64,000 bases of DNA from Rhodococcus rhodnii (GCA_000720375.1 JOAA01000020.1:248001-312000); one strand, 5' to 3'; counted from the stretch's first letter, positions 36,633 through 47,438 are shown. Translations and numbers: made by a program. The notes: a model not told the origin generated them from the letters alone.

Positions 36633-37268
36633 CTAGCTTGATTCCTGGGCGACGATCGCCGCCTGCACCCGTGAGCGCAAGCCGAGCTTGCCGAGCACTT
36701 TGGACACGTGCGTCTTCACCGTGGTCTCGGCGATCAGCAGCCTGCTGGCGATCTGCGCGTTGGACAGTCCTTCGCTGAGGCAGGCGAAGACCTCACGCTC
36801 GCGTGTGGTCAGCTCCTCGAGGCTGACCGTCGGCGCGGTCGGCGGCGCGGTGGCCGCGAACGTGTCGATCAGTTTGCGGGTGATCACCGGCGAGAGCACA
36901 CCCTCGCCGCTGGCCACCAACCGCACTGCCTCGACCAGCTTGGGCGCTTCCACCGACTTGAGCATGTATCCGCTCGCGCCGGCGCGCAACGCGTTGTACA
37001 CGTCCTTGTCGAGGTCGAACGAAGTCAGCACGAGAACCTGCGCCAGTCCATCCGCGACGATGGCCCTGGTCGCGGTGATCCCGTCGACGCCCGGCATCCG
37101 CAGGTCCATCAGGACCACGTCCGGCCGCAGCGCTTTGGCTTGACTGATCGCCGTCGCACCGTCGGCTGCCTCGCCGACGACCTGGATGCCCTCGGCATCG
37201 TTGAGGATCATCGCGAGACCGGCCCTGATGGCGCCGTAGTCATCGACGACGAGCACGCGAACAGTCAC
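36633..37268 (-). CDS. NarL/FixJ-type response regulator
   Basis: 211 residues. The receiver domain has VRVLVVDDYGAIRAGL and the phosphoacceptor region DVVLMDLRMPGVDG, with Lys in YMLKSVEAPKLVEA. A LuxR-type helix-turn-helix closes the protein (LTTREREVFACLSEGLSNAQ, IASRLLIAETTVKTHVSKVL). GTG at 37268 has AGGGGG five bases upstream; GTG at 37274 adds two residues. It follows the histidine kinase by about 50 bases and is its obvious partner. Likely targets are the exporter operon itself, where a shared motif occurs. Confidence 0.92.
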   Translation of the reverse strand: MTVRVLVVDDYGAIRAGLAMILNDAEGIQVVGEAADGATAISQAKALRPDVVLMDLRMPGVDGITATRAIVADGLAQVLVLTSFDLDKDVYNALRAGASGYMLKSVEAPKLVEAVRLVASGEGVLSPVITRKLIDTFAATAPPTAPTVSLEELTTREREVFACLSEGLSNAQIASRLLIAETTVKTHVSKVLGKLGLRSRVQAAIVAQESS

Positions 37269-37318
37269 CTGCACCCCCTGGAGACAGCGGCAAGTCTAGC
37301 GATCGGCCGATCGCTCGA

Positions 37319-38545
37319 TCACAGTGTGGCGGCACTTATCTTCGGCACTGGCAGAACCGCGCGAACCAGCCAGCCGCCCTCGCCCGGCCCGGCGAAGAAC
37401 GATCCGCCGATGGCGGTGGCCCGCTCACGCATGTTCAGCAGTCCGGTGCCAGTGTCGCCGCTGGCGGCCTTGTCCGCCAACTCGTTGCTGATCTCCAGGG
37501 TGATCGTGCCCTCGCTGTGCTGGATGGCGACCGTGGCACGCGCGCCGGGCGCGTGCTTGATGGCGTTGGTCAGCGCCTCCTGCGCGATGCGGTACGCCGC
37601 CAGATCCACCGCCGCAGGCAGCGTCACGTCCGCGCCTTCCAGCGTGTTGTGGACCTCGACGGTGATGCCCGCCGCGGTGGCCGACTCGATCAGCTTGGAC
37701 AACTCGGCCAGCCGGGGCGGCGAGATGTTCTCCTCGGTGCCGTCCTCGGTGCGCAGCAGGTTGATGATCGCCCGCATCTCGGTCAGCGCGCTGACGCTGT
37801 TCTCCCGGACCGAGGTGAGCACGTTGCGAACCGTGCCGGGGTCCTTGAGCGACAGCGCGGCCTCGGACTGGATGGCGATCGCGGACAGATGCCCGGCCAC
37901 CACGTCGTGCAGGTCCCTGGCCATCCGGGCGCGTTCGGCCCCGACCGCGGCCTTGCGGTCGAGGTCCGCGATCCGGGACAGCTGCTCGGAGGCCGCGCGT
38001 TCGGACGCCAGCAGCGCCCGGTGCTGGCGGATGTTCGCGGCCCACCACACCGGGATGATGATGAACGGAGCGACGGCGACCACCACGAAGATGGCCAGCC
38101 GCCAGTTGGGCACCAGTGCCAGCGCCAGTGCGGTGCCGACCAGCACGCACAACGGTCCGATCGCCGCGATGGCCCGGCTCGCCGAGCGAGAGCTGTAGAG
38201 CACAGCGGAGTACAGGTGGTCGCCGAAGGCGATGAGGATCGGCGCCGACAGGCCCAGCGTGATGTCCCCGGCAAGCGGGATCGCGGCCAGCGTCAGCCCG
38301 ATCAGCGGTGCGGTGCGCCGGAGCAGCAAAAGCCCGCAGATCGCCGCCAGCAACACGATCCGCTGCCAGATCGGGGAGTCGCCGTGGTCCATCACCGGAT
38401 AGATACCGGTGAGATAGAGAACGGTGCCACCGACGAAGTACCCCAGGACGATCAGCTGGTCCTGGCGCTTTCTCGGTAAGCGGCGAAACGCCGTGCTGAC
38501 AGCGGAAGTCACTCCGTCATAAGACCACATGGCCCGCAGGTGCAC
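37319..38545 (-). CDS. Sensor histidine kinase (HisKA_3 family)
   Basis: 408 residues. About five N-terminal membrane helices (LGYFVGGTVLYLTGIYPV, IVLLAAICGLLLLRRTAP, LVGTALALALV, IFVVVAVAPFIIIPVWWA) form the sensor. The dimerisation/phospho-acceptor helix is ARMARDLHDVVAGHLSAIAI, and the HATPase domain follows (AQEALTNAIKHAPGA, TGTGLLNMRERATAIGG). This is the DesK/LiaS-like short-loop class, often sensing membrane stress. Possible starts are GTG at 38545 (MHLRAMWSYDG) and ATG at 38530; neither ribosome site is ideal. It sits between the ABC permease and the response regulator. Confidence 0.92.
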   Translation of the reverse strand: MHLRAMWSYDGVTSAVSTAFRRLPRKRQDQLIVLGYFVGGTVLYLTGIYPVMDHGDSPIWQRIVLLAAICGLLLLRRTAPLIGLTLAAIPLAGDITLGLSAPILIAFGDHLYSAVLYSSRSASRAIAAIGPLCVLVGTALALALVPNWRLAIFVVVAVAPFIIIPVWWAANIRQHRALLASERAASEQLSRIADLDRKAAVGAERARMARDLHDVVAGHLSAIAIQSEAALSLKDPGTVRNVLTSVRENSVSALTEMRAIINLLRTEDGTEENISPPRLAELSKLIESATAAGITVEVHNTLEGADVTLPAAVDLAAYRIAQEALTNAIKHAPGARATVAIQHSEGTITLEISNELADKAASGDTGTGLLNMRERATAIGGSFFAGPGEGGWLVRAVLPVPKISAATL

Positions 38546-38546
38546 A

Positions 38547-38564
38547 TCCTCCGAAGTAATGAGC
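38547..38564. promoter_or_regulatory. Copy 1 of shared TCCTCCGAAGTRATGAGC motif
   Basis: TCCTCCGAAGTAATGAGC lies in the 24-base gap between the ABC permease stop and the histidine kinase start. It matches 17 of 18 bases with the element at 40442-40459. Its first six bases also supply the kinase ribosome site. Candidate response-regulator binding site. Confidence 0.5.
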
Positions 38565-38569
38565 GGATG

Positions 38570-39379
38570 TCATTCCCTCTTGTTATACAGCCGCATGCTG
38601 ATCAGGCCAAAGACCAGAGTGATCCCGGCCGCGTAGGCCAGGGTGGAAAGGATCCAGCCGCCCGGCACCTGCCCGGACAGCAAACCGCGCACGGCGGACA
38701 CGGCGTGCGTGATCGGGTTCGCGCTCACCATTGTTCGCAGCCAGTCCGGCATGGTATCCGGAAGGACGTAGACGTTGCTCAGGAACGTCGCGGGCATGAT
38801 GATCAGCATGCTCACGCTCATCACGGATTTCTCCGAGCGCAGCAGCAGCCCGAACATCGTCCAGATCCACGAGAAGGCGAACGCGAACACCAGCAGCACG
38901 CCGATCGCGGCGAGCCAGTGCAGCGGCCCGCCTTCCGGGCGGAATCCCATCAGCAGGCCGAGCAGCAGGATGGTCACGGTGGCCATCGAGTAGCGGACCA
39001 CGTCGCCGAGCAGGGCACCGACCAACGCGGCAGGCCGCCACACCGGCAGGGTCCTGATCCGGTCGAAGATCCCCTTGTTGATGTCGCTGTTGACCCCGGT
39101 CCCGGTGTACATGGTGATCATCGTGACGCTGGTGACCAGCATGCCGGGCAGCAGGAACTGCAGGTAGTCCCCGGTCGAGCCGGCCACAGCGCCGCCGAAC
39201 AGATAGGTGAACATCAGCGTCATCAGGATTGGGAACGCGGTGACGTCGAAGATCTGCTCGGGGATGTGCTTGATCTTGAGCATCGAGCGCCAGCCGAAGG
39301 TCAGCGATGCCGACCAGGCGCTGGGCCGGGGCATCCGCTTGCCCTCGGTGAGTACGGACTGCAGCGCGGGTGTGCTCAT
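38570..39379 (-). CDS. ABC-2 type exporter permease (DrrB-like)
   Basis: 269 residues and about six membrane helices. The ABC-2 motifs [40 protein letters not shown] and [20 protein letters not shown] are typical of DrrB-type drug exporters. ATG at 39379 overlaps the ATPase stop (ATGA). Partnered with the ATPase gene upstream, it probably exports the polyketide or protects against membrane-active compounds. This is inferred from the adjacent PKS cluster and two-component system. Confidence 0.92.
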   Translation of the reverse strand: MSTPALQSVLTEGKRMPRPSAWSASLTFGWRSMLKIKHIPEQIFDVTAFPILMTLMFTYLFGGAVAGSTGDYLQFLLPGMLVTSVTMITMYTGTGVNSDINKGIFDRIRTLPVWRPAALVGALLGDVVRYSMATVTILLLGLLMGFRPEGGPLHWLAAIGVLLVFAFAFSWIWTMFGLLLRSEKSVMSVSMLIIMPATFLSNVYVLPDTMPDWLRTMVSANPITHAVSAVRGLLSGQVPGGWILSTLAYAAGITLVFGLISMRLYNKRE

Positions 39380-40353
39380 CGCGCGACCTCCTGTCCTTCG
39401 GTGCGGTCGGTCAGGGCGAGGAAGACCTCGTCGAGGCTGGGCCTGCCCAGGGTGAAGTTGTCGACGACGATCCCGGCCTCGGCGAGCTCGGCGAGCACCG
39501 CGGCGGCCTGCTTCTCAGCACCCTCGGCCGCGACCAGCGCGGTGAGCACGAGCGGATCGGACTTCGAGCGGATCGGAGTGGTCAGCGTGCGGGCGATGAC
39601 GGCTTCCGCAGCGTCGCAGCCCTGCGCGTCGGTCAGCCGGACGTGGATGGTTCCCGACCCGGCGGACGCCTTGAGCTCGCCCGGCGTGCCCTCGGCGACC
39701 ATCCGGCCGCGGTCGATCACCGCCACCCGGTCGGCCAGCTGGTCGGCTTCCTCCAGGTACTGAGTGGTCAGCAGCACGGTGGCGCCCTCGGCGACGATCC
39801 CGCGGACGATCTCCCACACGTCGCCGCGGCTGCGTGGGTCCAGCCCGGTCGTGGGTTCGTCGAGGATCAGCAGGTCGGGCGACTGGATGACGCTGGCGGC
39901 GATGTCCAGCCGGCGCCGCATGCCGCCGGAGTAGGTCATCACCTGCCGTCCGCCCGCCTCGGTCAGCTGGAACGCCTCCAGCAGCCGGGCGGCGCGCTGC
40001 AGGGCGGCTTTCTTGCCGTAGCCGAACAGCCTGGCCAGCATGACCAGGTTCTCCTGCCCGGTGAGGACGTCGTCCAGCGAGGCGTACTGACCGGTGACGC
40101 TCAGCCTGGCGCGCACCGCGTCCGGCTCCCGCGTCACGTCGTGGCCGAACACCCGAGCCGTGCCGCTGCTCGGGGCCAGCAGCGTGGCCAGCACCTTCAC
40201 CGCGGTGGACTTACCCGCCCCGTTCGGCCCGAGCAGCCCGTACACCGTGCCCGCCGGAACCACCAGGTCCAGCCCGTCCAGCGCCCGGTGTGCGCCGAAG
40301 GCCTTCACCAGCCCGGCGGTCTCGATCGCCGGGCCGGTCACCCGCGTATCCAT
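39376..40353 (-). CDS. ABC-2 exporter ATPase (DrrA-like)
   Basis: 325 residues. Walker A is [20 protein letters not shown], the signature [18 protein letters not shown], Walker [21 protein letters not shown], followed by the DrrA-type C-terminal domain ending [16 protein letters not shown]. This is the daunorubicin-resistance DrrA class. ATG at 40353 ([20 protein letters not shown]) has GGGAGGACGACC upstream. It is the first gene of the exporter operon; a candidate regulatory motif lies about 90 bases upstream. Confidence 0.93.
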   Translation of the reverse strand: MDTRVTGPAIETAGLVKAFGAHRALDGLDLVVPAGTVYGLLGPNGAGKSTAVKVLATLLAPSSGTARVFGHDVTREPDAVRARLSVTGQYASLDDVLTGQENLVMLARLFGYGKKAALQRAARLLEAFQLTEAGGRQVMTYSGGMRRRLDIAASVIQSPDLLILDEPTTGLDPRSRGDVWEIVRGIVAEGATVLLTTQYLEEADQLADRVAVIDRGRMVAEGTPGELKASAGSGTIHVRLTDAQGCDAAEAVIARTLTTPIRSKSDPLVLTALVAAEGAEKQAAAVLAELAEAGIVVDNFTLGRPSLDEVFLALTDRTEGQEVAR

Positions 40354-40441
40354 GGTCGTCCTCCCTCGTGCTAAGCCCTTCACCTGTGAGGCGCGAGATC
40401 GGCGGGCTCGGCCGCGAGATGGAATCTGGCGATGTGGGTAC

Positions 40442-40459
40442 TCCTCCGAAGTGATGAGC
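40442..40459. promoter_or_regulatory. Copy 2 of shared TCCTCCGAAGTRATGAGC motif
   Basis: TCCTCCGAAGTGATGAGC lies in the divergent gap between the DrrA-like gene and the small membrane protein gene. It is the likely operator by which the downstream two-component system controls its own exporter operon. The small gene on the other side may be controlled too. Confidence 0.55.
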
Positions 40460-40543
40460 TCACCGCTACCGATTGACGATTCACCGCCGGTACCGCCCAG
40501 CCCTACAGTGATGTCAGTAAAGAGTTTTGGGAAGGACACTGAA

Positions 40544-40747
40544 ATGCTCGAAATCATCGGGATCCTGTTCGCCGTGCAGGGCATCGGCGGACTCATCAAC
40601 AACCTCCAGGACGACGGCGGAAAAAGCTGGTTCCTGGTGAACTACATCGACGCGTTCAACGGTTTCGAGATTCCCATCAGCATCGGGCTCATCGTCATCG
40701 GTGCACTGCTGGTCGGTGGCAAGTACCTGACCAAGGCCAAGCGATAG
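40544..40747 (+). CDS. Small two-helix membrane protein
   Basis: 67 residues. Two hydrophobic segments, [20 protein letters not shown] and [20 protein letters not shown], flank a short polar loop ([17 protein letters not shown]). ATG at 40544 has GAAGGA upstream. The family is not recognised. It diverges from the exporter operon, with the shared two-component motif in between, so it may be a membrane-stress effector under the same control. Confidence 0.7.
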   Translation: MLEIIGILFAVQGIGGLINNLQDDGGKSWFLVNYIDAFNGFEIPISIGLIVIGALLVGGKYLTKAKR

Positions 40748-40821
40748 GGGGGCTGCCACTGGGCGGCGGGGGCCCAGCAGCAGACAGGGTTTCGGACGGC
40801 ATCGATTTCGGGGGCAGTGAA

Positions 40822-41940
40822 GTGGATTCTTCGAATAGTGCAGGCTGGCCTTTTCCGGTCGAGCAGCGTTCCGCCTTACCTCGCACTCCGGGACTGGTGA
40901 ATTTACACCGGAACGAAAACCAGCCCGCGTACGTCGGTATTCCGACGTTCATGAGCCTGCCGGTCTGCCTCACTCCCGAGGACCTGCGGGCGGGCAACGT
41001 GGATGTGGCGATACTGGGGGCCCCGGTGGACACCTCGACCGGACACCGGGGCGCCGCTTTCGGTCCACGGGCGCTGCGCGCCGACGAGAGATACCTGTTC
41101 AACAACACCACCGAGCTGGTCAACGCCAGCAGCCGGGTCAAGCCGTTCAGCGAGCTGACCGTGGTGGACTACGGCGACGCCGCCGTGGACCTGTGGAGCA
41201 TCGAGAACACCGAGCGCACGATCGGCGAGGTGGTCTCCGAGGTACTGGACGTCGGCGCGGTGCCCGTGATCATGGGCGGAGACCACTCCGTGATGGTGCC
41301 CAGCGTCCGTGCGCTGACGGAGAAGTACGGCAAGGACAAGCTCGCCGTCGTGCACTTCGACGCCCACCCGGACTGTCACGAAGAGATCTACGGGCACACC
41401 AAGACGCACGCCACCACCATCTGGCGGCTGATCAACGAGCTGGGCATCCCCGGCCACAACATCGTGCAGGCCGGGATCCGTACCCCCGGCTCGCCGGACA
41501 ACCAGCTGTTCAACTGGATGCGCAAAGCCGGCATCCACACGCACTTCATGGCCGAGATCGAGCGGATCGGCCTGTCCGCGGTGGTCGACAAGGTGATCGA
41601 CGAGGCCACCCAGCACGCCGAGGTCGTCTACGTCTCCCTGGACATCGACGTGGTGGACCCGGCGTACGCACCGGGTACCGGAACCCCGGAACCCGGCGGC
41701 TTGACCGGCCGGGAGATCCTGACGACCTTCCGCAGGCTGTGCCACGAAATGCCGGTGGTCGGCCTGGACGTGGTCGAGATCGCGCCGCACCTGGACCCCG
41801 GCTACCACACGGCTTTGCTGGCGCGCCGCGTGATCCTTGAGGCGATCAGCGGACTGGCCATGCGCAAGGCGGGCATCCACACGCGCAACTACCTGCACCC
41901 GGTCGCCTCGGGCGAGATCCCCTTCGCTCTGCGGGGCTGA
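40822..41940 (+). CDS. Agmatinase/guanidinobutyrase-family amidinohydrolase
   Basis: 372 residues of the ureohydrolase family. The binuclear Mn ligands lie in VIMGGDHSVMVPS, VVHFDAHPDCHEEIY and YVSLDIDVVDPAYAPGTGTP. Agmatinase-like enzymes hydrolyse a guanidino group to amine plus urea. In 4-guanidinobutyryl-started polyketide clusters (desertomycin, linearmycin and ECO-02301 types) a dedicated member of this family removes the amidino protecting group late in the pathway. This gene is convergent with the thioesterase-containing PKS, 107 bases away, which strongly suggests that role rather than arginine catabolism. GTG at 40822 has a GGGGCA site. The substrate itself is inferred. Confidence 0.85.
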   Translation: MDSSNSAGWPFPVEQRSALPRTPGLVNLHRNENQPAYVGIPTFMSLPVCLTPEDLRAGNVDVAILGAPVDTSTGHRGAAFGPRALRADERYLFNNTTELVNASSRVKPFSELTVVDYGDAAVDLWSIENTERTIGEVVSEVLDVGAVPVIMGGDHSVMVPSVRALTEKYGKDKLAVVHFDAHPDCHEEIYGHTKTHATTIWRLINELGIPGHNIVQAGIRTPGSPDNQLFNWMRKAGIHTHFMAEIERIGLSAVVDKVIDEATQHAEVVYVSLDIDVVDPAYAPGTGTPEPGGLTGREILTTFRRLCHEMPVVGLDVVEIAPHLDPGYHTALLARRVILEAISGLAMRKAGIHTRNYLHPVASGEIPFALRG

Positions 41941-41960
41941 GGGATCTCGCCCGGGTGAGT

Positions 41961-42041
41961 TGTGGACCGTGCCGGACGTCCGCCACGGTCCACAGCGCTC
42001 CGGCCGGTGGGTGGCGACTGGTGACGCCCACCGGCCCGGAG
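41961..42041. terminator. Double hairpin between agmatinase and PKS genes
   Basis: First stem: TGTGGACCGTG (41961-41971) with its exact complement at 41984-41994. Second stem: CTCCGGCCGGTGGG (41998-42011) with 42027-42041, perfect except for one extra C. The two lie in tandem between convergent genes, so they can stop transcription from both sides. Confidence 0.85.
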
Positions 42042-42047
42042 TATTCC

Positions 42048-45000
42048 TTACGGCTCAACGTTTTCGCTGAGCCAGCCGTCGACCGCACGAGCGGTGCTCG
42101 CGGCCATGTCCTCCATGATCCGGAAGTGGTTGCCCGGAACGTCGAGGGTGCTGTGCGGCAGCGGCCAGGTCGGCTGACCACCCACGCCGCCGAGCGGATC
42201 AGCGGCGCGGACCAGCAAGGTCGGCGCCGAGATCGGCCTCGGGGTCCAGTCCAGGTTGAAATACCGGCCCATGGCCGTCAACCAGGCCTCACCCCAAGCA
42301 TCATCGGCGGTGCGATCACGCTCGATGAGCCCACGCCACGTGTCATCCATGGCGTCCTCCATGACCGAGCGGTCCATCTGCGAGTACGTGTCCAGCAGAA
42401 CCACTGCTTCCGGCGCTGCTCCCTCCTTCTCAAGACGAGAGGCCAACGCGTGGGCGATCACTCCTCCGGAGGAGTAGCCGACGAGGGCCAGCGGCCCGTC
42501 GCCGATGTGATCGCGAATCGCGGCGAGGTGGACGTCCAGCAAGGCGTCGGCGCTCGCAGGCAGCGGTTCACCGGCGCGGAAACCGAGCAGCGGCAACACG
42601 AACAGGTCGCGCTCGTCCCGCAGCTCCCCGGCGAACCGGGAGTACGTCTGCGGTCCGGTCTTGCCGACGAACGGCGGAACACACACCAGCCGAGTCCGCC
42701 CTTCGCCCTGCGCCAGCCGAACCGGGGCCGGATCGACGGCCGGATCCTCAGCGCTCTCGAACGTGGGCATGAAGGTGGCAGCGGTGTTGAGCAGCGCGAT
42801 GAAGTCGTCGACCCGGCCCAGTTCCCCGGCCCGTTCATAGAGAACGCTGAGCGTGCCGACCTTGGGCGCCGAGCTCTCAGCGGGCTGCTCGCCCAGCAGG
42901 GACAGCAGGTGCCCAGCGAGTTCGGCGGCCGTGCCGAACTCGAACACGGCCGTGGTGCGGACGCGGTGCCCGATGCGCGTGCTGAGGCGCCTGGCCAGGT
43001 CCACCGCGGTCAGCGAGTCGAACCCGGCCTCGATCAGCCGGGTGTCCGGCTGGAGGATGTCCGCGTCGGAGTAACCCAGCACGGCCGCGGCGACTGCCCG
43101 GACCGTGTCTACGACAAACGGAAGTCGTTGCGCAGCAGGCAAACCCTGCACACGCTCGGCGAGGGACGCCGTTGCTTCGTCTGTTTCGCTGTTGACAGCC
43201 GGGTTTGCCTCGGGCAGTTCGGAGAACAGCTTGCTCGGGCGGGCGGTGGTGAACACCGGGGCGAACACCGACCAGTCCATGTCGGTGATGGCCAGCGTGG
43301 TCTCGCTGTGATCCATGGCTTGCGCCAAGCCACGCACGGCAAGCTCTGGCTGCATCGGCAGGACACCGCGACGCCGCATGGCTTCCTTGAACGGCCCGAC
43401 GAGAGCGAGCCCGTCGCCGTCCCATGCACCCCACGCGACCGAGGTCGCGGGCGCCCCACGGGAGCGGCGCCGCTGGGCGATCGCGTCCAACTGGGCGTTG
43501 CCGGCCGCGTACGCGCCTTGCCCGATCCCGCCCCAGACTCCGGCGCAGGAGGAGAACAGTACGAACGCCTCCAACGTGTCCGCCAGCAGCTCGTCGAGCA
43601 GTTCGGCGCCGGTGACCTTGCCCGCGAACACCTCGTCGAGCACGTCCGGCGTGGTCTGCGCCAGCGGGATGGACGGGGCGATGCCCGCCGTGTGCACCAC
43701 AGCGGACAACGGCGGCAAGGTGTCGAGCAGGTCGACCAGCGACTCACGGTCGGCCACGTCGCAGGCGACGATCGTGACCTTCGCGCCGAGCGCGGTCAAC
43801 TCGGCCTCCAGCTCGGGTGCGCCAGGCGCGTCGCTGCCCCGCCTGCTGGTGAGCACCAGATGCTCGGCTCCGCCGGCGGCCAGCCAGCGGGCGACGTGCC
43901 CGCCGAGCCCACCGGTGCCCCCGGTGATCAGCACGGTTCCCGCGGGCTTGTAGCGCTGCACGGGTTCGTCCTTCGCCGGAGCGCGGACCACGCGGCGGCC
44001 GAACGCCCCTCCCGCGCGCAGTGCGAGCTGGTCCTCGTCGCCCCCGGCCAGTGCGTCGGCGAGCAGGTTCAGCGTCCGGTCGGTCGGCGCCGGGGTGATG
44101 TCGATCATCCCGCCCCACCGCGCCGGGTACTCCAGTGCCGCCGACATTCCGAGGCCCCACAAGGCGGCCTGCGCGGGGTCGGGTTCATCGACGGCGACCG
44201 CGTTCCGCGTCACCATCCACAGTGGAGCATCGTGACCGTCGAGCGCTTGGATCACGGCAAGCCCGTTGAGCACAGCGGCCGGCAGGAAACGACGGCCGGG
44301 ATGCGGCGTTGAGTCGAAGGCCAGCAACGACAGCACACCGCTCACTTCGTCCAGTTCGGACAGCTGAGCGGCGAGCGTTTCCGGGGTCAGCCCGGGGCCG
44401 GAGAGCGGGAGTTCATGGACGCGGGCGCCACGCGCGGTGAGGGCACGCACGATCGCGGTGGCGTCCTCGTCACCCTCCGCGGGGACCAGGACGAGCCAGT
44501 CACCGGCGAGCGACGCGCGCGTGCCGAGGGTCACCGGCCGCCAGTCAACGCGGTATCGCCACGAGTCCACAGTGGAGGATTCGGTGCGCTGCTTGTGCCA
44601 GCGGGACAACGCGGGCAGCACCACGCCGAGCTCGTCCTCGTCGGTGGTGTCCAGCAGCTGGGCCAGCCCGGGCAGGTCCTGCTCGCCCACCAGTTCCCAG
44701 AACCGCTCGGCGATCGGGTCGCTGCCAGCCACCGTGCCCTGCTGGACGGCCGGGTCGTGCCAGTACCGCGTCCGCTGGAAGGCATAGGGCGGAAGCGAGA
44801 CCGGCCGCGGGCCGAGGCCTTCGAAGGCGGCCGGCCAGTCGATCACGGCACCGCTGGCGTGGGCCTCGCCGAGAGCGGCGAAGAACTGCCGCATCCCACC
44901 CAGATCGCGGCGCAGCGAGCCGGTGACAGCGACCTCGATGTCGTTGTGCTCAGCGATCGCGTGCACCGCGTTACGCAGAACGGGATGCGGAGTGGACTCG

Positions 45001-47438
45001 ACCACGAGGTTGTGCCCGGCCGTGATCAGCGCCCGCACAGCGGGTTCGAACAGCACCGGCTGACGCATGTTCCGGTACCAGTAGTCAGCGGTCAGCTCGG
45101 CGGTGTCGATGCGGTCGCCGGTGACCGTGGAGTAGAAGGCGACTCCGGCCGACGACACGGGCCGGATCGGGGCCAGATCGCGCAGCAGCTGCTCGCGCAA
45201 CGGCTCCACGTGCGGCGAATGCCCAGCGCCCGGCGCGCCGGGGATGCGACGCGTGCGGATTTGGCGTTCCTCGCACATCGCCAGGAATTTCTCCAGCACT
45301 TCCGGATCGCCGGCGACCGTGCCCAGCGCCGGGCCGTTCACGGCGGCGACCGTGAGTTCATCCCATCCGTCGACCAACGCGGTCAGTTCGGCGTGCGGCA
45401 GCGACACCGACACCATGGCGCCCCGCCCGGCGATGTACATCAGTGCACTGGACCGCAGGGCGATGACGCGGGCGGCGTCATTGAGGGTGAGCGCGCCCGC
45501 GACATAGGCGGCAGCGACCTCACCCTGCGAGTGGCCGACGACGGCGGCGGGTTCGATCCCGTAGGAACGCCACAGCGCGGCCAGCGACACCATCATGGTG
45601 AACAGCACCGGCTGCACGACATCGAGGCGCTCCATCGAGGCCGCGCCATCGACGCCCCGGAGTACGTCATCGACCGAAAAGTCCACATAGGGCTCGAAGG
45701 CGTCGACGCAGTCACGGACACTCGCCGCGAAAACGTCCGACTCGGCGTAGAGCGCGGCACCCATGCCGGGCCATTGCGAGCCTTGCCCGGAGAAAACGAA
45801 CACCGGTTTGCTGTCGGTGATCACGGGCGTGCCGATCGGCAGATCCCCCTCGGCCAACGCTCCCAATTGGACAGAGAAGTCCTTGAGCGTGGCGGCCGCG
45901 AGCACGGCCCGGTGGCCGAACAGGCTCCGTGTGGTCAGCAGCGAGTGGCCGACATCGACCGGGTCCAGTTCCGGTTCACGCTCGATGTAGGCGCTCAGAC
46001 GGGTGGCCTGCGCGCGCAGCGCGGCCGGCGACTTGGCCGACAGCAACCACGGTACGACCGTGGCTTCCCGCTGTGGCACAACGGCTTGCTCGGCGGTGGG
46101 CGGCTCTTCGATGATCAGGTGCGCGTTCGTGCCGCTGAGCCCGAACGACGACACGCCGGCGCGGCGCGGACGGCCGGTCTCCGGCCATGGCCGCGCCTCG
46201 GTGAGCACTTGCACGGCACCGGTCGACCAGTCCACATGGGACGTCGGCTGCTCCACGTGCAGCGTGCGGGGCAGCAGCCCGTTGCGGATCGCGTGCACCA
46301 TCTTGATCACGCCGGCCACCCCGGCGGCGGCCTGGCTGTGCCCGATGTTGGATTTGATCGAGCCCAGATACAGCGGGCGGTCGTCCGGCCGGCCCTGACC
46401 GAGGGTGGTCAGCAGTGCGGTGGCCTCGATCGGGTCACCCAGCGCGGTGCCAGTGCCGTGCGCCTCGACGGCGTCCACATCAGCGGCAGTCAGCTTGGCG
46501 GCGGTGAGCGCGTCACGGATCACCCGCTGCTGAGCGGCAGTGCTCGGTGAAGTGAGGCCGTTGCTGGCACCGTCTTGGTTGATCGCGCTGCCCTGCAGCA
46601 CAGCCAGCACCTCGTGGCCGTTGCGCTGCGCGTCGGACAGCAGCTCCAACGCGATAAGCCCCGCCCCTTCAGCGAACGCGGTGCCGTCAGCGCCTTCACC
46701 GAACGCCTTGCAGCGGGACGCGGAGGCGTTCACGTCCAAACCGTTGGCGTCGACCAGCACAGCGAGATTGGTCAGCACAGTCACGCCGCCGGCGAGCGCC
46801 AGATCGCACTCACCACGTCTGAGCGACTGCATGGCCAGGTGCAACGCCACCAGCGATGACGAGCACGCGGTGTCCACGGTGAGCGCGGGCCCTTCCAGAC
46901 CGAGCATGTACGCCAAACGTCCAGAAAGGACACTCGGGGCACTGCCGGTGAGCACGTATCCCTTGGTCTGCTCGGGATCCGCGCTGCCGTCGAGGCCGTA
47001 ACCGGAGGTGGTACCGCCGATGAACACGCCGGTACGGCTGCCACGCAGCCCGGCTGGATCTAATCGCGCCCGCTCCAGCGTTTCCCACGCCAGTTCGAGC
47101 AGGATGCGCTGCTGCGGGTCCATCGCCAGCGCCTCACGGGGCGTGATGCCGAAGAACGTGGCGTCGAAATGCCCGGCCTCGTCGATGAATCCGCCTTCGG
47201 CGTCCGCGACGCCCCAGCCCCGGTCCGCGGGCAGCGAGGTGATCGCGTCGACCTCGTCGGCCACGAGCTGCCACAGCTCCTCCGGCGAGTTCGCTCCGCC
47301 GGGATACCGGCACGCCATGGACACCACGGCGACCGGTGCGCCCGCCGAGGCCTCGGCCGTACGCAGCCGTTCGCGCGTCTCGTGCAGATCGGCAGTGACC
47401 CGCTTCAGGTAATCAAGGAGTTTCTGTTCGTTGCTCAT
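42048..47438 (-). CDS. Type I PKS, final module KS-AT-KR-ACP-TE
   Basis: 1796 residues. N-terminal docking helix ([20 protein letters not shown]). [40 protein letters not shown], about 47.34-46.1 kb. AT about 45.8-44.8 kb: [10 protein letters not shown] catalytic Ser; the specificity stretch [15 protein letters not shown] shows an XAGH-type motif rather than methylmalonyl YASH or malonyl HAFH, suggesting an ethyl- or longer alkylmalonyl extender. [10 protein letters not shown]; no LDD motif and GVWG before the active Tyr, so A-type. [15 protein letters not shown]. Thioesterase: [12 protein letters not shown] (Ser) and VPGNHFRIM (His), which releases or cyclises the product. ATG at 47438 has GAGGGAAGCC. 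It follows the large PKS by 16 bases. Confidence 0.93.
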   Translation of the reverse strand: MSNEQKLLDYLKRVTADLHETRERLRTAEASAGAPVAVVSMACRYPGGANSPEELWQLVADEVDAITSLPADRGWGVADAEGGFIDEAGHFDATFFGITPREALAMDPQQRILLELAWETLERARLDPAGLRGSRTGVFIGGTTSGYGLDGSADPEQTKGYVLTGSAPSVLSGRLAYMLGLEGPALTVDTACSSSLVALHLAMQSLRRGECDLALAGGVTVLTNLAVLVDANGLDVNASASRCKAFGEGADGTAFAEGAGLIALELLSDAQRNGHEVLAVLQGSAINQDGASNGLTSPSTAAQQRVIRDALTAAKLTAADVDAVEAHGTGTALGDPIEATALLTTLGQGRPDDRPLYLGSIKSNIGHSQAAAGVAGVIKMVHAIRNGLLPRTLHVEQPTSHVDWSTGAVQVLTEARPWPETGRPRRAGVSSFGLSGTNAHLIIEEPPTAEQAVVPQREATVVPWLLSAKSPAALRAQATRLSAYIEREPELDPVDVGHSLLTTRSLFGHRAVLAAATLKDFSVQLGALAEGDLPIGTPVITDSKPVFVFSGQGSQWPGMGAALYAESDVFAASVRDCVDAFEPYVDFSVDDVLRGVDGAASMERLDVVQPVLFTMMVSLAALWRSYGIEPAAVVGHSQGEVAAAYVAGALTLNDAARVIALRSSALMYIAGRGAMVSVSLPHAELTALVDGWDELTVAAVNGPALGTVAGDPEVLEKFLAMCEERQIRTRRIPGAPGAGHSPHVEPLREQLLRDLAPIRPVSSAGVAFYSTVTGDRIDTAELTADYWYRNMRQPVLFEPAVRALITAGHNLVVESTPHPVLRNAVHAIAEHNDIEVAVTGSLRRDLGGMRQFFAALGEAHASGAVIDWPAAFEGLGPRPVSLPPYAFQRTRYWHDPAVQQGTVAGSDPIAERFWELVGEQDLPGLAQLLDTTDEDELGVVLPALSRWHKQRTESSTVDSWRYRVDWRPVTLGTRASLAGDWLVLVPAEGDEDATAIVRALTARGARVHELPLSGPGLTPETLAAQLSELDEVSGVLSLLAFDSTPHPGRRFLPAAVLNGLAVIQALDGHDAPLWMVTRNAVAVDEPDPAQAALWGLGMSAALEYPARWGGMIDITPAPTDRTLNLLADALAGGDEDQLALRAGGAFGRRVVRAPAKDEPVQRYKPAGTVLITGGTGGLGGHVARWLAAGGAEHLVLTSRRGSDAPGAPELEAELTALGAKVTIVACDVADRESLVDLLDTLPPLSAVVHTAGIAPSIPLAQTTPDVLDEVFAGKVTGAELLDELLADTLEAFVLFSSCAGVWGGIGQGAYAAGNAQLDAIAQRRRSRGAPATSVAWGAWDGDGLALVGPFKEAMRRRGVLPMQPELAVRGLAQAMDHSETTLAITDMDWSVFAPVFTTARPSKLFSELPEANPAVNSETDEATASLAERVQGLPAAQRLPFVVDTVRAVAAAVLGYSDADILQPDTRLIEAGFDSLTAVDLARRLSTRIGHRVRTTAVFEFGTAAELAGHLLSLLGEQPAESSAPKVGTLSVLYERAGELGRVDDFIALLNTAATFMPTFESAEDPAVDPAPVRLAQGEGRTRLVCVPPFVGKTGPQTYSRFAGELRDERDLFVLPLLGFRAGEPLPASADALLDVHLAAIRDHIGDGPLALVGYSSGGVIAHALASRLEKEGAAPEAVVLLDTYSQMDRSVMEDAMDDTWRGLIERDRTADDAWGEAWLTAMGRYFNLDWTPRPISAPTLLVRAADPLGGVGGQPTWPLPHSTLDVPGNHFRIMEDMAASTARAVDGWLSENVEP

